Assembly (NCBI RefSeq): GCF_002155965.1 | Contig: NZ_MUMH01000076.1 | Span: forward strand, 1-56,159 | Reading direction: 5' to 3' | From: Allokutzneria sp. NRRL B-24872 | GTDB taxonomy: Bacteria > Actinomycetota > Actinomycetes > Mycobacteriales > Pseudonocardiaceae | DNA: 56,159 nt | In this document: piece after piece, positions 43,506-51,702 of the stretch | Position numbering within the stretch: the stretch's first letter is position 1 | How the letters are laid out: every line of letters starts with the position of its first letter | Made by a program: the position numbers and the translations under genes | The notes under the pieces: model-generated | Database searches by the model: none | What the model was told of the DNA's origin: nothing | Seen by the model: the letters and a program-made list of their open reading frames with translations, nothing else

Positions 43506-44168
43506 ATGGCTGAGACGGTGGCCGGGTTGCTGGCCGAACTGGGCGCGCTCGAGGACCCCAAGATCCGTGCGGTGAACGAGAAGCACGGCGACGAGCACGG
43601 CGTGAACCTCACCAAGCTGCGCGCGATCGCGAAGCGGGTGAAGACGCAGCAAGACCTCGCGCGCGAGCTCTGGGCGACCGGCGACTCCGCGGCGCGCCTG
43701 CTGGCGTTGCTGATCTGCCGCCCGAAGGCGTTCGAGCGCGACGAGCTGGACGCCATGATCCGCGAAGCGCGTGCGCCCAAGGTGCATGACTGGCTGGTGA
43801 ACTACGTGGTGAAGAAGAGCTCGCACTCCGAGGACCTTCGCCTGGCCTGGTTCGCCGACGCCGACCCCGTGGTCGCGAGCGCCGGGTGGGCGTTGACCGC
43901 CGAGCGCGTGGCGAAGAAGCCCGACGTGCTCGATCTTCCCGGCCTGCTCGACCTCGTCGAGGCGGAGATGAAGGGCGCGCCGGATCGGCTCCAGTGGGCG
44001 ATGAACCACTGCCTCGCCCAGATCGGCATCGAGCACCCCGAGCACCGCGCCCGCGCGATCGACATCGGGGAGCGACTGGAAGTGCTCAAGGACTACCCGA
44101 CGCCGCCCAACTGCACGTCGCCGTTCGCTCCGGCCTGGATCGCCGAGATGGTCCGCCGTCAGGGGTGA
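43506..44168 (+). CDS. HEAT-repeat DNA alkylation repair (AlkD-like) protein
   Basis: 220 residues from ATG 43506, with ACAGGAGG upstream. The all-helical sequence with phrases VNLTKLRAIAKRVKTQQDLARELWATGDSAARLLALLICRP and VHDWLVNYVVKKSS is typical of AlkC/AlkD HEAT-like repeats, which recognise distorted or alkylated DNA. The key acidic and aromatic residues of the AlkD site cannot be verified by eye. The gene stands alone, upstream of the toxin-antitoxin pair. Confidence 0.75.
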   Translation: MAETVAGLLAELGALEDPKIRAVNEKHGDEHGVNLTKLRAIAKRVKTQQDLARELWATGDSAARLLALLICRPKAFERDELDAMIREARAPKVHDWLVNYVVKKSSHSEDLRLAWFADADPVVASAGWALTAERVAKKPDVLDLPGLLDLVEAEMKGAPDRLQWAMNHCLAQIGIEHPEHRARAIDIGERLEVLKDYPTPPNCTSPFAPAWIAEMVRRQG

Positions 44169-44187
44169 CCGGTAGGGCGCGGGGCTC

Positions 44188-44213
44188 TGCTAGCATTGAC
44201 TGCATTGCTGGCA
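44188..44213 (+). promoter_or_regulatory. Candidate antitoxin operator
   Basis: TGCTAGCA (44188-44195, a perfect palindrome) and TGCTGGCA (44206-44213, 7 of 8) lie 10 nt apart just before the antitoxin ribosome binding site. The gonococcal FitAB operator is built from TGCTATCA-type arms, so this is a plausible autoregulation site. The second arm abuts the AGGAGG. Confidence 0.55.
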
Positions 44214-44225
44214 GGAGGTGGGCTC

Positions 44226-44480
44226 GTGGCAACCTTGACGATTCGTGACTTCGACGAGGACCTGAAGGCCAGGCTGCGCGTGAGGGCCGCCGAGCACGGG
44301 CGCTCCATGGAGGCGGAGGTGCGGGAGATCCTCGCCTCGGTGCTCACCAGGTCCGCGCCGGGCCCCGGGATCGGGTCGCGCTTGCGGCAGCGGTTCAGCG
44401 ACGTGCGTGAACTGGGGGAGTCACCGGCCGAGCTGCCTGAGCGGACGGAGTCGCCGCGCGCAGCGGAGTTCCCCGAATGA
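44226..44480 (+). CDS. FitA-type ribbon-helix-helix antitoxin
   Basis: 84 residues from GTG 44226, chosen because AGGAGG lies 7 nt upstream; an upstream ATG would add 10 residues. The N-terminus VATLTIRDFDEDLKARLRVRAAEHGRSMEAEVREIL (in phrases) is the FitA/VapB-like ribbon-helix-helix DNA-binding domain. The C-terminal tail is Pro/Glu/Arg-rich and is expected to wrap the toxin. It overlaps the toxin gene by 4 nt (ATGA). Confidence 0.93.
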   Translation: MATLTIRDFDEDLKARLRVRAAEHGRSMEAEVREILASVLTRSAPGPGIGSRLRQRFSDVRELGESPAELPERTESPRAAEFPE

Positions 44481-44926
44481 TCGTTCTCGACACCAATGTG
44501 ATCTCGGAGTTCATGCGGCAGGCGCCGGACGACGGCGTCGTGCGCTGGCTCGACCAGTACCCGCGTGACGAGGTCTTCACCACGGCGGTGACCGTGGCCG
44601 AACTCGGATACGGGATCTTGCGCCTGCCCAACGGCAAGCGCAAGGACGCGCTCAGCGCCGCGATGACGGGGCTGTTGGCGGAGGACTTCGCGGACCAGAT
44701 CCTGCCCTTCGACCTCGTAGCCGCCGAGTACTACGCGGCCATCACCGCCAAGCGCGAGCGCTGCGGGCGCCCGATCAGCATGGCCGACGCACAGATCGCG
44801 GCGATCTGCCGCAGGTACTCCGCGGCCCTGATCACGAGGAACACCAAGGACTTCGTGGACACCGGCGTGCGAGTGGTCGACCCGTGGAGCGGTTCGCGGG
44901 ACGATCCCGCGAACCGCTCGTGGTGA
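44477..44926 (+). CDS. vapC: PIN-domain toxin, VapC/FitB type
   Basis: 149 residues. The PIN acidic site is complete: MIVLDTNVIS (D5), VAELGYGIL (Glu), SMADAQIAAI (Asp) and LITRNTKDF. VapC toxins cleave tRNA or rRNA and are neutralised by the cognate antitoxin encoded just upstream. The last 13 codons contain a perfect 15-bp hairpin, so the coding end doubles as a terminator. It converges on the carbonic anhydrase gene with one base between the stops. Confidence 0.95.
   Translation: MIVLDTNVISEFMRQAPDDGVVRWLDQYPRDEVFTTAVTVAELGYGILRLPNGKRKDALSAAMTGLLAEDFADQILPFDLVAAEYYAAITAKRERCGRPISMADAQIAAICRRYSAALITRNTKDFVDTGVRVVDPWSGSRDDPANRSW
44887..44919. terminator. Terminator embedded in the vapC 3-prime end
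   Basis: GAGCGGTTCGCGGGA at 44887-44901 pairs perfectly with 44905-44919 over a CGA loop. It lies inside the vapC frame, coding for its last residues, and also downstream of the convergent carbonic anhydrase gene, so it may serve both strands. Confidence 0.75.
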
Positions 44927-44927
44927 G

Positions 44928-45416
44928 CTAGCCGACCTCGTTGAGGCGGCCGGTGGCGACGTCGAGGACGAAGCCGCGCACGGAGTCCTTGTGCGGGATG
45001 AACGGGCTGGCCTTGATGCGCGCGATCGACTGGCGCACATCGGTTTCCAGGTCCTCGAAGGCCTCGGAGGACCACGCGGGCTTGATGCCGGTCTCGGCCT
45101 GGATGCCGTTGCGGAAGTCGGCGTCGGAGAAGGTCAGCATCCCGCAGTCGGTGTGGTGGATGAGGATGATCTCCTTGGTGCCGAGCAGTCGCTGGCTGAT
45201 CGCGAGCGAGCGGATCTCGTCCTCGGTGACCACGCCGCCCGCGTTGCGGATGACGTGCGACTCACCCTCGTTGAGGCCGAGCGCCCCGTAGACGTTGAGC
45301 CGGGCGTCCATGCACGCGAGCACGGCGACGTGCTTGGCGGGCGGGAGGGGCAACGGGCCGGAGAAGCCCGCGGCGTAGGTGGCGTTGTTGGCCAGCAGTT
45401 CGTCGGTGACAGACAT
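44928..45416 (-). CDS. Beta-carbonic anhydrase
   Basis: 162 residues from ATG 45416. The zinc ligands are visible in AVLACMDARLN (Cys, Asp) and LIHHTDCGMLTF (His, Cys). The rest (VTDELLANNATYAAGFSGPLPLPP, HVIRNAGGVVTEDEIRSLAISQRLLGT, FVLDVATGRLNEV, in phrases) is very close to the mycobacterial CanA (Rv1284) type. It interconverts carbon dioxide and bicarbonate in the cytoplasm. A terminator-like hairpin of the upstream DUF2631 gene lies in its 5-prime region. Confidence 0.96.
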   Translation of the reverse strand: MSVTDELLANNATYAAGFSGPLPLPPAKHVAVLACMDARLNVYGALGLNEGESHVIRNAGGVVTEDEIRSLAISQRLLGTKEIILIHHTDCGMLTFSDADFRNGIQAETGIKPAWSSEAFEDLETDVRQSIARIKASPFIPHKDSVRGFVLDVATGRLNEVG

Positions 45417-45453
45417 GTCGGTCCCATCGCGTCGGTGTCGATCAGCGGGCGCG

Positions 45454-45496
45454 AAAAGGCCGCACACTCCGCGTGAGTGCTGCGGTGTGCGCGGCC
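45454..45496 (-). terminator. Imperfect hairpin with U-run after DUF2631
   Basis: On the minus strand, a stem built from GGCCG/CGGCC, CACAC/GTGTG and CGC/GCG with small bulges (45458-45496) is followed by TTTT (45454-45457). It fits a rho-independent terminator for the DUF2631 gene upstream of the carbonic anhydrase. Confidence 0.55.
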
Positions 45497-45621
45497 TGGG
45501 GACACGACTGGGAGAACAGGTAGTAGCGCCGGTGCGGCCAGAACGGCTCAAGCGCTACGCCCATGAGAGCTGAGTGAAGCGACCGGTGCGCTCATGCGCA
45601 ATTGTTCCCAGAAGGTGGGAG

Positions 45622-45876
45622 TCAGCGGCGCCACGAGGTGCGGCGGCGGACCTTGTCCAGCAGCAGGACGCCGATCATGCCGGTGCCCAGGACGATCAGC
45701 CAGACGTCCTCGTTCCAGCCCTGGTGGTTGCCGATCAGCATGATGAACATGATCGCGGCGCAGATCCAGCCCGCGGCCCGGGTGGCGCGGGGGAACTCGC
45801 CGTGCCAGCCCCATGCCTGCGACGGCTCGGCGTGCGGGTCGTGCTTCTCCAGCTCAGAGGACTGCTGGGCCGCCAC
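45622..45876 (-). CDS. DUF2631 family membrane protein
   Basis: 84 residues from GTG 45876, with GGGAGGTAATC before it. A polar N-terminal half (MAAQQSSELEKHDPHAEPSQAWGWHGEFPRA, in phrases) is followed by two hydrophobic helices (AGWICAAIMFIMLIGNHQGW and WLIVLGTGMIGVLLLDKV). This matches DUF2631, an actinobacterial family found near dxr in mycobacteria (Rv2876); function unknown. It is divergent from the polyamine operon. Confidence 0.9.
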   Translation of the reverse strand: MAAQQSSELEKHDPHAEPSQAWGWHGEFPRATRAAGWICAAIMFIMLIGNHQGWNEDVWLIVLGTGMIGVLLLDKVRRRTSWRR

Positions 45877-45979
45877 GATTACCTCCCGGGATGATGGTTG
45901 AAGCGGTGCAATCGTCGCACATCCGCCCCGCGCGATCCCCTCCGGAGTGGTCTTGCCGACTCCGCGCGATCGCCTGCTC

Positions 45980-45985
45980 TACGCT
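45980..45985 (+). promoter_or_regulatory. -10 element TACGCT of the potADBC operon
   Basis: TACGCT ends 8 nt before GTG 45994. No ribosome binding site is present between them, suggesting a leaderless first gene in the transporter operon. Confidence 0.4.
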
Positions 45986-45993
45986 CCCCGGAC

Positions 45994-47181
45994 GTGTCCG
46001 TCCAGCCGTCGACGGGGTTCCGCCCGGCCGAGCAGCGAACCCCGGATCTCCACGCCCCGGTCGAGGTCGGCATCCACGAGGTGCGCAAGAGCTTCGCCGA
46101 CCAGGTCGCCGTCGACTCCGTGTCGCTGAGCGTGCACGAGGGCGAGTTCTTCTCGGTGCTCGGCCCGTCCGGGTGCGGCAAGACCACGCTGCTGCGCATG
46201 ATCGCGGGCTTCGACGACCCGGACAGCGGGCGCATCGAGCTCGACGGCGTCGACATGGTCGGGGTGCCGCCGTACCGCCGCGACGTGAACACGGTCTTCC
46301 AGTCCTACGCGCTGTTCCCGCACCTCAGCGTGCGCGACAACGTCGCGTACGGCCTGCGCCGCAAGAAGGTCAGGGGCGCGGAGCTGCGCAGGCGGGTGGA
46401 CGAGCACCTGGAGCTGGTGCAGCTGGGCCGCTTCGCCGACCGCCGTCCAGGGCAGCTCTCGGGAGGACAGCAGCAGCGCGTCGCGATCGCGCGGGCGCTC
46501 GCGTGCGAACCGAGGCTGCTGTTGCTTGACGAGCCACTCGGCGCCCTCGACGCACAGCTGCGCAAGCAGGTGCAGATCGAGCTGATGCGCATCCAGCGCG
46601 AGGTGGGCACGACCTTCCTCTACGTGACGCACGACCAGGAAGAAGCGCTCGTGCTCTCGCACCGGGTCGCGGTGATGAACGCGGGACGGTTGGAGCAGGT
46701 CGGCTACCCGGAGGATGTCTACGAGCGGCCTGCCACGCGGTTCGTCGCGGGGTTCATCGGCACGTCGAACATCCTCGACGGCCAGGTGTCCGACGTGGAC
46801 GGTCAGTGGGTCGAGCTGGTCGCGGACGGCGTGCACCGCCTGCGCGCCGCGCTGCCCGACGGGCGGACCGTGCGCGTGGGGGAGAAGGTCGCGGTGACCG
46901 TGCGACCGGAGAAGCTGCACCTGCACGAGAACGCGGACCAGGTTCCCAGCGGCTGGTGCTCGCTGAGCGGCACGGTCGCCGACGTGGTCTACACGGGCGT
47001 TTCCACGCAGTACGTTGTTGAGCTGCCCGGTGGCGGATCGATGGTCGCCTTCGTGCAGAACGCTCGTAGGGTTTCCGACGCGGGTACTCCGGGGCAGCCG
47101 GTGTGCATGGCCTGGGACCCGGAGTTCACAGTGCTTCTTGGCGAGACGCTCGTCGACGAGGAGAACACCGATGTCCGGTAG
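45994..47181 (+). CDS. potA: Spermidine/putrescine ABC transporter ATP-binding protein
   Basis: 395 residues from GTG 45994. ABC motifs are complete: Walker [14 protein letters not shown]-loop [16 protein letters not shown], signature LSGGQQQR, Walker [13 protein letters not shown] and the switch histidine in VTHDQEEAL. The C-terminal part is the TOBE-like regulatory domain (VRPEKLHL). It powers the PotB-PotC channel encoded downstream. Its stop overlaps the start of the next gene by 11 nt. The family pattern fits polyamine importers (PotA); other cations are possible. Confidence 0.93.
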   Translation: MSVQPSTGFRPAEQRTPDLHAPVEVGIHEVRKSFADQVAVDSVSLSVHEGEFFSVLGPSGCGKTTLLRMIAGFDDPDSGRIELDGVDMVGVPPYRRDVNTVFQSYALFPHLSVRDNVAYGLRRKKVRGAELRRRVDEHLELVQLGRFADRRPGQLSGGQQQRVAIARALACEPRLLLLDEPLGALDAQLRKQVQIELMRIQREVGTTFLYVTHDQEEALVLSHRVAVMNAGRLEQVGYPEDVYERPATRFVAGFIGTSNILDGQVSDVDGQWVELVADGVHRLRAALPDGRTVRVGEKVAVTVRPEKLHLHENADQVPSGWCSLSGTVADVVYTGVSTQYVVELPGGGSMVAFVQNARRVSDAGTPGQPVCMAWDPEFTVLLGETLVDEENTDVR

Positions 47182-48313
47182 CGTGCGCATCGCGCGGTTG
47201 TGGGACGACCGTCGGATGAACCGGCGGAACATGTTGCGCTCCATGGCTTTCTTCGCGATCGCGGCGAACGGGCTGAGCGCCTGCGCCATCTCGGAGGCCC
47301 CGAAGGGCGAGTCCGGGGGACAGGGCGGGCGCGCGGTCAACCGGGTCGACGAGCCCAAGCTGAACTTCTACAACTGGACCGACTACATCGCGCCGGACAC
47401 GATCAGCAGCTTCCAGGCGGCGACCGGGGTCAAGGTCACCTACGACAACTTCAGCTCCAACGACGAGATGGAAGCGAAGATCGCCTCCGGCGCCGCGGGC
47501 TACGACCTCGTGGTGCCCAGCGACAACTTCCTGCGCAGGTTCGTCCGCGGTGGGCTGGTGCGGGAGCTGGACCGCGACCTCATCCCGAACCTGGGCAACC
47601 TGGAGCGCCGCTTCGTCGAGGCGGACTACGACCCGGGCAACCGCTACTCCGCGCCGTGGGCGTGGGGCACGACCGGGCTGGCCTACTCGAAGGCGGTGCT
47701 GGGCGATCGGGTCACCGGCTTCTCCGCCTACGACCTCGCCGAGGCGCAGGGGCGCGGCATGGTGCTCGACGAGGCGCGCGACGGCCTGAGCATCGGCCTG
47801 CTCGCGCTCGGGCACGACCCGAACACCGGTGACGCCAAGCAGATCGACGACGCGGCGAAATACCTGCTCAGCCTCAAGAAGAAGCTCGGGCAGATCAGCT
47901 CCGACGTGATCGAGCCGCTGACCTCGGGGCAGATGGTGCTGGCCCAGGCGTTCTCCGGTGACGCCTTCCAGGCGCGCAGGGCGAACCCCGCCATCGCCTA
48001 CACCATCCCCAAGGAAGGCGGTCTGTCCTATGTGGACCTCCTGTGCGTCCCCAAGGACGCGCCGCACGCGCTGAACGCGCACCGGTTCATCGACCACGTC
48101 CTGCGGCCCGACGTGGGCGCGGCGCTGTCCAACGCGGTGCGCTACGGCAGCCCCAACGCGGCGGCGAAACCCTTCATCGACAAGGAACTCCTCAACGACC
48201 CGCTCGTCTACCCGAGCGCCGAAGTCCTCGCGCGGCTGCCGTTCGTCAAGGACCTGGGGCGCGAGGTGGAGGCCAAGTACGCGGACGCGTGGACCAAGGT
48301 GAAGACAGGGTGA
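47171..48313 (+). CDS. potD: Polyamine-binding lipoprotein of an ABC transporter
   Basis: 380 residues from ATG 47171. A signal with RRNMLRSMAFFAIAANG and the lipobox LSAC, near residue 37, indicates a membrane-anchored lipoprotein. The mature part starts LNFYNWTDYIAPDTISSFQAATGVKVTYDNF, the standard PotD/PotF spermidine-binding fold start, and includes DLVVPSDNFL. It captures the substrate outside the membrane and gives it to PotBC. It overlaps potA by 11 nt and potB by 4 nt. Confidence 0.93.
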   Translation: MSGSVRIARLWDDRRMNRRNMLRSMAFFAIAANGLSACAISEAPKGESGGQGGRAVNRVDEPKLNFYNWTDYIAPDTISSFQAATGVKVTYDNFSSNDEMEAKIASGAAGYDLVVPSDNFLRRFVRGGLVRELDRDLIPNLGNLERRFVEADYDPGNRYSAPWAWGTTGLAYSKAVLGDRVTGFSAYDLAEAQGRGMVLDEARDGLSIGLLALGHDPNTGDAKQIDDAAKYLLSLKKKLGQISSDVIEPLTSGQMVLAQAFSGDAFQARRANPAIAYTIPKEGGLSYVDLLCVPKDAPHALNAHRFIDHVLRPDVGAALSNAVRYGSPNAAAKPFIDKELLNDPLVYPSAEVLARLPFVKDLGREVEAKYADAWTKVKTG

Positions 48314-49098
48314 GAACCGCCCTTCGCCGAGTGCTCGTGCTCGGCCCCGCCAGTCTCTGGCTGGCAGTGTTCTTCCTCGCTCCCATGGCGCTCGTGGCGC
48401 AGTACAGCTTCGCCACCAGGGACCTCGGCATCCTCCGCGTGGTGCTGCCGTGGACGACGCAGGCTTATCGCAGCGTGCTCGATCCGGCGTTCCTGCCGAT
48501 CTTCGGGCGCACGGTGCTCTACGCGGGACTGACCACGGTCATCTGCCTGTTGCTCGGTTTTCCCTTGGCGTGGTTCATCGCGCGCCACGGTGGCCGGTGG
48601 CGGTTGGTGCTGCTCGCGGCCGTGCTGATCCCTTTCTGGTCCAGCTTCCTCGCGCGCATCTACGCGTGGAAAGCGCTGTTGGACGAGACCGGGTTCCTGT
48701 TCACCGACGGTGCCGTGATCCTCGGGCTGAGCTACGGGTTCCTCCCGTTCATGGTGCTGCCGCTGTACGTCGCTTGTGAGCGTATGGACTACCGGCAGGT
48801 CGAAGCGTCCTACGACCTCGGTCACGGTCGTTTGTCCACGTTCTGGCACGTAGTGCTTCCGGGTGTCGCGCCTGGAGTGCTAGCGGGTTCGTTGCTGGTG
48901 TTCGTGCCCGCGGCGGGAGATTTCGTGACACCGAAGCTGCTCGGCGGCGTGGACCAATCGACCTTCGGCAGCGTCATCGACGACCAGTTCCGTGGTGGCA
49001 ACAACTGGCCGTTGGGGTCGGCTATGGCCGTAGTGCTGCTCGGACTGGTCGTGATCGTCCTTATAGTGCGCGGGAAGCGCGGAGAGGACGTTCTGTGA
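48310..49098 (+). CDS. potB: Polyamine ABC transporter permease
   Basis: 262 residues from GTG 48310, overlapping the potD stop by 4 nt. Six hydrophobic helices and the binding-protein-dependent permease EAA-type loop (ASYDLGHGRLSTFWHVVLPGVAPGVLAGSL, in phrases) are visible. With PotC it forms the channel. Its stop overlaps the potC start by 4 nt, so the operon is tightly coupled. Confidence 0.94.
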   Translation: MRTALRRVLVLGPASLWLAVFFLAPMALVAQYSFATRDLGILRVVLPWTTQAYRSVLDPAFLPIFGRTVLYAGLTTVICLLLGFPLAWFIARHGGRWRLVLLAAVLIPFWSSFLARIYAWKALLDETGFLFTDGAVILGLSYGFLPFMVLPLYVACERMDYRQVEASYDLGHGRLSTFWHVVLPGVAPGVLAGSLLVFVPAAGDFVTPKLLGGVDQSTFGSVIDDQFRGGNNWPLGSAMAVVLLGLVVIVLIVRGKRGEDVL

Positions 49099-49922
49099 GA
49101 CGGCGTCCTTGGAAGCTTGTTGTTGTCGTAGTGCTCGTCTACGCGTTCCTGTACTTGCCGATCGCGTGGCTGGCATTGGTGTCGTTCAACTCATCGCGCT
49201 CGGTCAGTCAGTTCACGGGCTTCTCGTTGCAGTGGTACGCCGAGCTGCTTGACGACGACCGTGTCCTCCAAGCGCTCGACCTGACACTGCGGCTCGCGGT
49301 GACAAGCGCGCTCGTGTGCACGGTGCTTGGCACGCTCGCAGCGTTCGGGCTACGGCGCGCGTTTCGTGGCCGGTCGGTCTGGGCGATGCTCCTGACACTG
49401 CCGATGGTGGTGCCAGAAGTCGTGATGGGTGTGAGCCTGCTGGCGTTCTGCGTGAAGCTGGCCGGTATTCCCCTCGGCTTCTTCGCGCTGCTCGTGGCGC
49501 ACGTGTCGTTCTCGCTGAGCTTCGTGGTCGTTGTGGTCCGCGCGCGGCTCAGCGGCATGGACCCGCGCCTTGAAGAAGCCGCCGCAGACCTGGGCGCTGG
49601 ACCGTTCACCGCTTTCCGCACGGTGACCTGGCCGCTGGTGTTGCCCGCCGTGGGCGCGGGCGCGGCGTTCGCGTTCCTGCTGTCCTTCGACGACGTGGTG
49701 ACCTCGAACTATCTTGGTGGTGTCGGGTCGACCACGTTGCCGGTCTACGTCTACGGGCAGGCAAGCAAGCGCGGGGTCTCACCGGAGATCGTCGCGCTGT
49801 CCACCGGGATGGTCGCGGTGAGCGCACTCCTGCTGGTGGTGGGAGTGGTGATCGCGAGCAGGCGGGCGCGTCGTGCCTCGTCGTCCGTCATGGAGGTGGT
49901 CGGTGTTCCGCAGGGTGGTTGA
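49095..49922 (+). CDS. potC: Polyamine ABC transporter permease
   Basis: 275 residues from GTG 49095. Six helices and the permease loop (EEAAADLGAGPFTAFRTVTWPLVLPAV, in phrases) identify it as the PotC partner of PotB. Phrases FNSSRSVSQFTGFSLQWYAELL are typical of PotC-type permeases. The last 20 nt overlap the RNHCP gene, which may therefore be translated by coupling. Confidence 0.94.
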   Translation: MRRRPWKLVVVVVLVYAFLYLPIAWLALVSFNSSRSVSQFTGFSLQWYAELLDDDRVLQALDLTLRLAVTSALVCTVLGTLAAFGLRRAFRGRSVWAMLLTLPMVVPEVVMGVSLLAFCVKLAGIPLGFFALLVAHVSFSLSFVVVVVRARLSGMDPRLEEAAADLGAGPFTAFRTVTWPLVLPAVGAGAAFAFLLSFDDVVTSNYLGGVGSTTLPVYVYGQASKRGVSPEIVALSTGMVAVSALLLVVGVVIASRRARRASSSVMEVVGVPQGG

Positions 49923-50214
49923 GGACTTCGAGTGCGGCAACTGCGGCCGTGCTGTGCGGGGCAACGGGTACACCAACCACTGCCCGGCGTGCCTGTGGTC
50001 GCGCCACGTCGACGAGGAGCCGGGGGACCGCGCGGCGGAGTGCGGCGGGCTCATGCGCCCCGTGCACGCGTTCCTCAAGGGCCAGAAGACGCGGATCGTG
50101 CACGAGTGCGCGAAGTGCAAGGAGCGCAAGAACGTCAACTCTGTCGACGCCGACGACCGCGAAGTGATCCACAAGCTCATGGCCGCGTCCGCGCGCGACT
50201 TCATGGGGCACTGA
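49903..50214 (+). CDS. RNHCP-domain zinc protein
   Basis: 103 residues from GTG 49903, with GGAGG 6 nt upstream, inside the potC coding end. The RNHCP signature is clear: DFECGNCGRAVRGNGYTNHCPACLWSRHVDEEPGDRAAECGG (in phrases), with two CxxC pairs for a zinc ribbon and a third cysteine pair in HECAKCKERKNVNSVDADD. The family binds zinc, and its function is unknown. It overlaps potC and abuts a methyltransferase gene, so it probably belongs to the pot operon. Confidence 0.88.
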   Translation: MFRRVVEDFECGNCGRAVRGNGYTNHCPACLWSRHVDEEPGDRAAECGGLMRPVHAFLKGQKTRIVHECAKCKERKNVNSVDADDREVIHKLMAASARDFMGH

Positions 50215-50958
50215 GTGATCACCGAGGCGGAGCGCTTGCGGGCGATCCAGCGCAGCACGGACGCGTTCACCTTCGACGTGCTGCGCGGGCGCGGCATCAT
50301 GCCGTCGTGGCGGTGCCTCGAACTCGGAGCGGGTGCGGGCTCAGTGGCGCACTGGCTCGCGGAGCAGTGCCCGGACGGCGAAGTCCTCGCCGTGGACCTC
50401 GACACCAGCGTCTTCGCGCCGTCGGAGGCGCCGAACCTCGTCGTGGAGCGCGCTGACATCATCAGCACCGACTTCACGCCGGGGCGGTTCGACCTGGTGC
50501 ACGCGCGCTTCGTGCTCTGCCACCTCGCGGAGCGGGACCAGGTCGTCGAGCGCGCCGCGTCGTGGCTGGCGCCCGGCGGATGGCTCGTCATCGAGGAGCC
50601 CTACCTGCTGGAGGCGGAGTCCTCGCCGTTCCCGGTGGTTCGCCGGATCATGACCGCGTACCAGGACCACTGCGCCGCAAGGGGTTCGGCGATGACGTGG
50701 GCGCGGGGGCTGCCCGCCGCGTTGCTCCGAAGTGGACTGTCCGATGTGGACTACACCGGCAACCTCGGGCGGATGGGCGGCTTGGCGGCCGACCGCTGGC
50801 GCCCGCTGATCGACCGGGTCGCCCCCGGGCTGATCGCCTCCGGTGCCCTCGCCGAGGCCGACGTCGCCGAGTTCCACGAACTGCTCGGCGACGCGGCCTT
50901 CCTCGACATCCCGCAGGTCACGCTCTCGGTCTGGGGTCAGTCCAGCGCGCCGTCGTAG
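50215..50958 (+). CDS. SAM-dependent methyltransferase, class I
   Basis: 247 residues from GTG 50215, directly after the RNHCP stop. SAM motifs are WRCLELGAGAGSVAHWLAEQ (motif I), EVLAVDLDTSVF (acid), FDLVHARFVLCHL and LAPGGWLVIEEPYLL. This is the UbiE/BioC-like small-molecule methyltransferase pattern; the substrate is unknown. It could modify a polyamine or another cation brought in by the adjacent transporter, but that is speculation. Its end overlaps the convergent phosphatase gene by 22 nt. Confidence 0.9.
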   Translation: MITEAERLRAIQRSTDAFTFDVLRGRGIMPSWRCLELGAGAGSVAHWLAEQCPDGEVLAVDLDTSVFAPSEAPNLVVERADIISTDFTPGRFDLVHARFVLCHLAERDQVVERAASWLAPGGWLVIEEPYLLEAESSPFPVVRRIMTAYQDHCAARGSAMTWARGLPAALLRSGLSDVDYTGNLGRMGGLAADRWRPLIDRVAPGLIASGALAEADVAEFHELLGDAAFLDIPQVTLSVWGQSSAPS

Positions 50959-51512
50959 TCGGGCAGCTTGAAGGTGCGCTCGGCGTGCCCGCCGGCGAGG
51001 TCCCAGGTGTTGTTGCCGACGTTGGCGACGATCTTGTAGCCCTTGGCCTCGATCGCCTTGCGCGCGTCGGTCTTGACCTTCTCGGTCGGCTCGAAGTTGA
51101 ACCACGGCCGCAGGTACAGCCCGTCGACCGGGTAGTCCACGTCCACCAGGTTGGCCTTGGTCGGCAGCCCGAGCACCTCGGGGCGGTTGGTGACGAAGAA
51201 GACCGCGGCGCCCTTGGACTTGGCCAGCTGCACGGCCTTGAGCACCGACTTGATCGCCGGGGTGGTCAGCGCCGGGTTGTAGGCCGTCTCCAGCGTGGTG
51301 TTGTCGATGTCGAGTGTGATCGCGGTCTTCTCAGCGGTGCTGGTCAGACGCGAGCCGAGGTAGGTCTCCAGCTGCTTGGCGACCACGCCGACGTCGGCGA
51401 TCCAGGTCGCGTAGGACGGTTTCTCCGCCGCGGGGGCGGCGATCGCGGTTGACGGGGACGCGGCGCCCAGTGCCGCCGCGACGAGTGCGGCGGTCACGAG
51501 TCGTGCCCTCAT
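50937..51512 (-). CDS. Exported HAD-type acid phosphatase (class B/IIIB)
   Basis: 191 residues from ATG 51512, with GAGAGGAG upstream. A signal peptide (LVTAALVAAALGAASPSTAIAAPA) precedes the HAD domain: nucleophile motif TLDIDNTTLE (D68 and D70), second motif FFVTNRPEVLG and a C-terminal NVGNNTWDL in the position of the third acidic motif. Class B/IIIB enzymes hydrolyse phosphomonoesters outside the cell. The third motif lacks the usual GD pair, so activity is not certain. It converges on the methyltransferase gene with a 22-nt overlap. Confidence 0.88.
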   Translation of the reverse strand: MRARLVTAALVAAALGAASPSTAIAAPAAEKPSYATWIADVGVVAKQLETYLGSRLTSTAEKTAITLDIDNTTLETAYNPALTTPAIKSVLKAVQLAKSKGAAVFFVTNRPEVLGLPTKANLVDVDYPVDGLYLRPWFNFEPTEKVKTDARKAIEAKGYKIVANVGNNTWDLAGGHAERTFKLPDYDGALD

Positions 51513-51654
51513 GCTGGTGCTCCTCTCGCCCCGGGCAGGGGTCCCATGCACGCCATGGGGACCGGGGTCGGTGAGGATCAGGATGTCGGGGATCGCGCCG
51601 CCCGAGAATCCGCCGATCGGACGGGCCCACGGGGACGTGGAAGAAGACACAGAT

Positions 51655-51684
51655 CGGGGCCACCGGCGGTTGCCGATGGCCCCG
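51655..51684 (-). terminator. Hairpin downstream of the GlsB-like gene
   Basis: CGGGGCCA at 51655-51662 pairs exactly with TGGCCCCG at 51677-51684. It lies about 20 nt beyond the stop codon of the minus-strand gene and could end its transcription. No clear U-run follows. Confidence 0.5.
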
Positions 51685-51685
51685 T

Positions 51686-51701
51686 GTTCACCCGGGTGAA
51701 C
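51686..51701. repeat. Perfect 16-bp palindrome
   Basis: GTTCACCCGGGTGAAC reads identically on both strands and ends 1 nt before the GlsB-like stop codon. It could be an operator, or part of the terminator that follows on the minus strand. Confidence 0.7.
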
Positions 51702-51702
51702 G

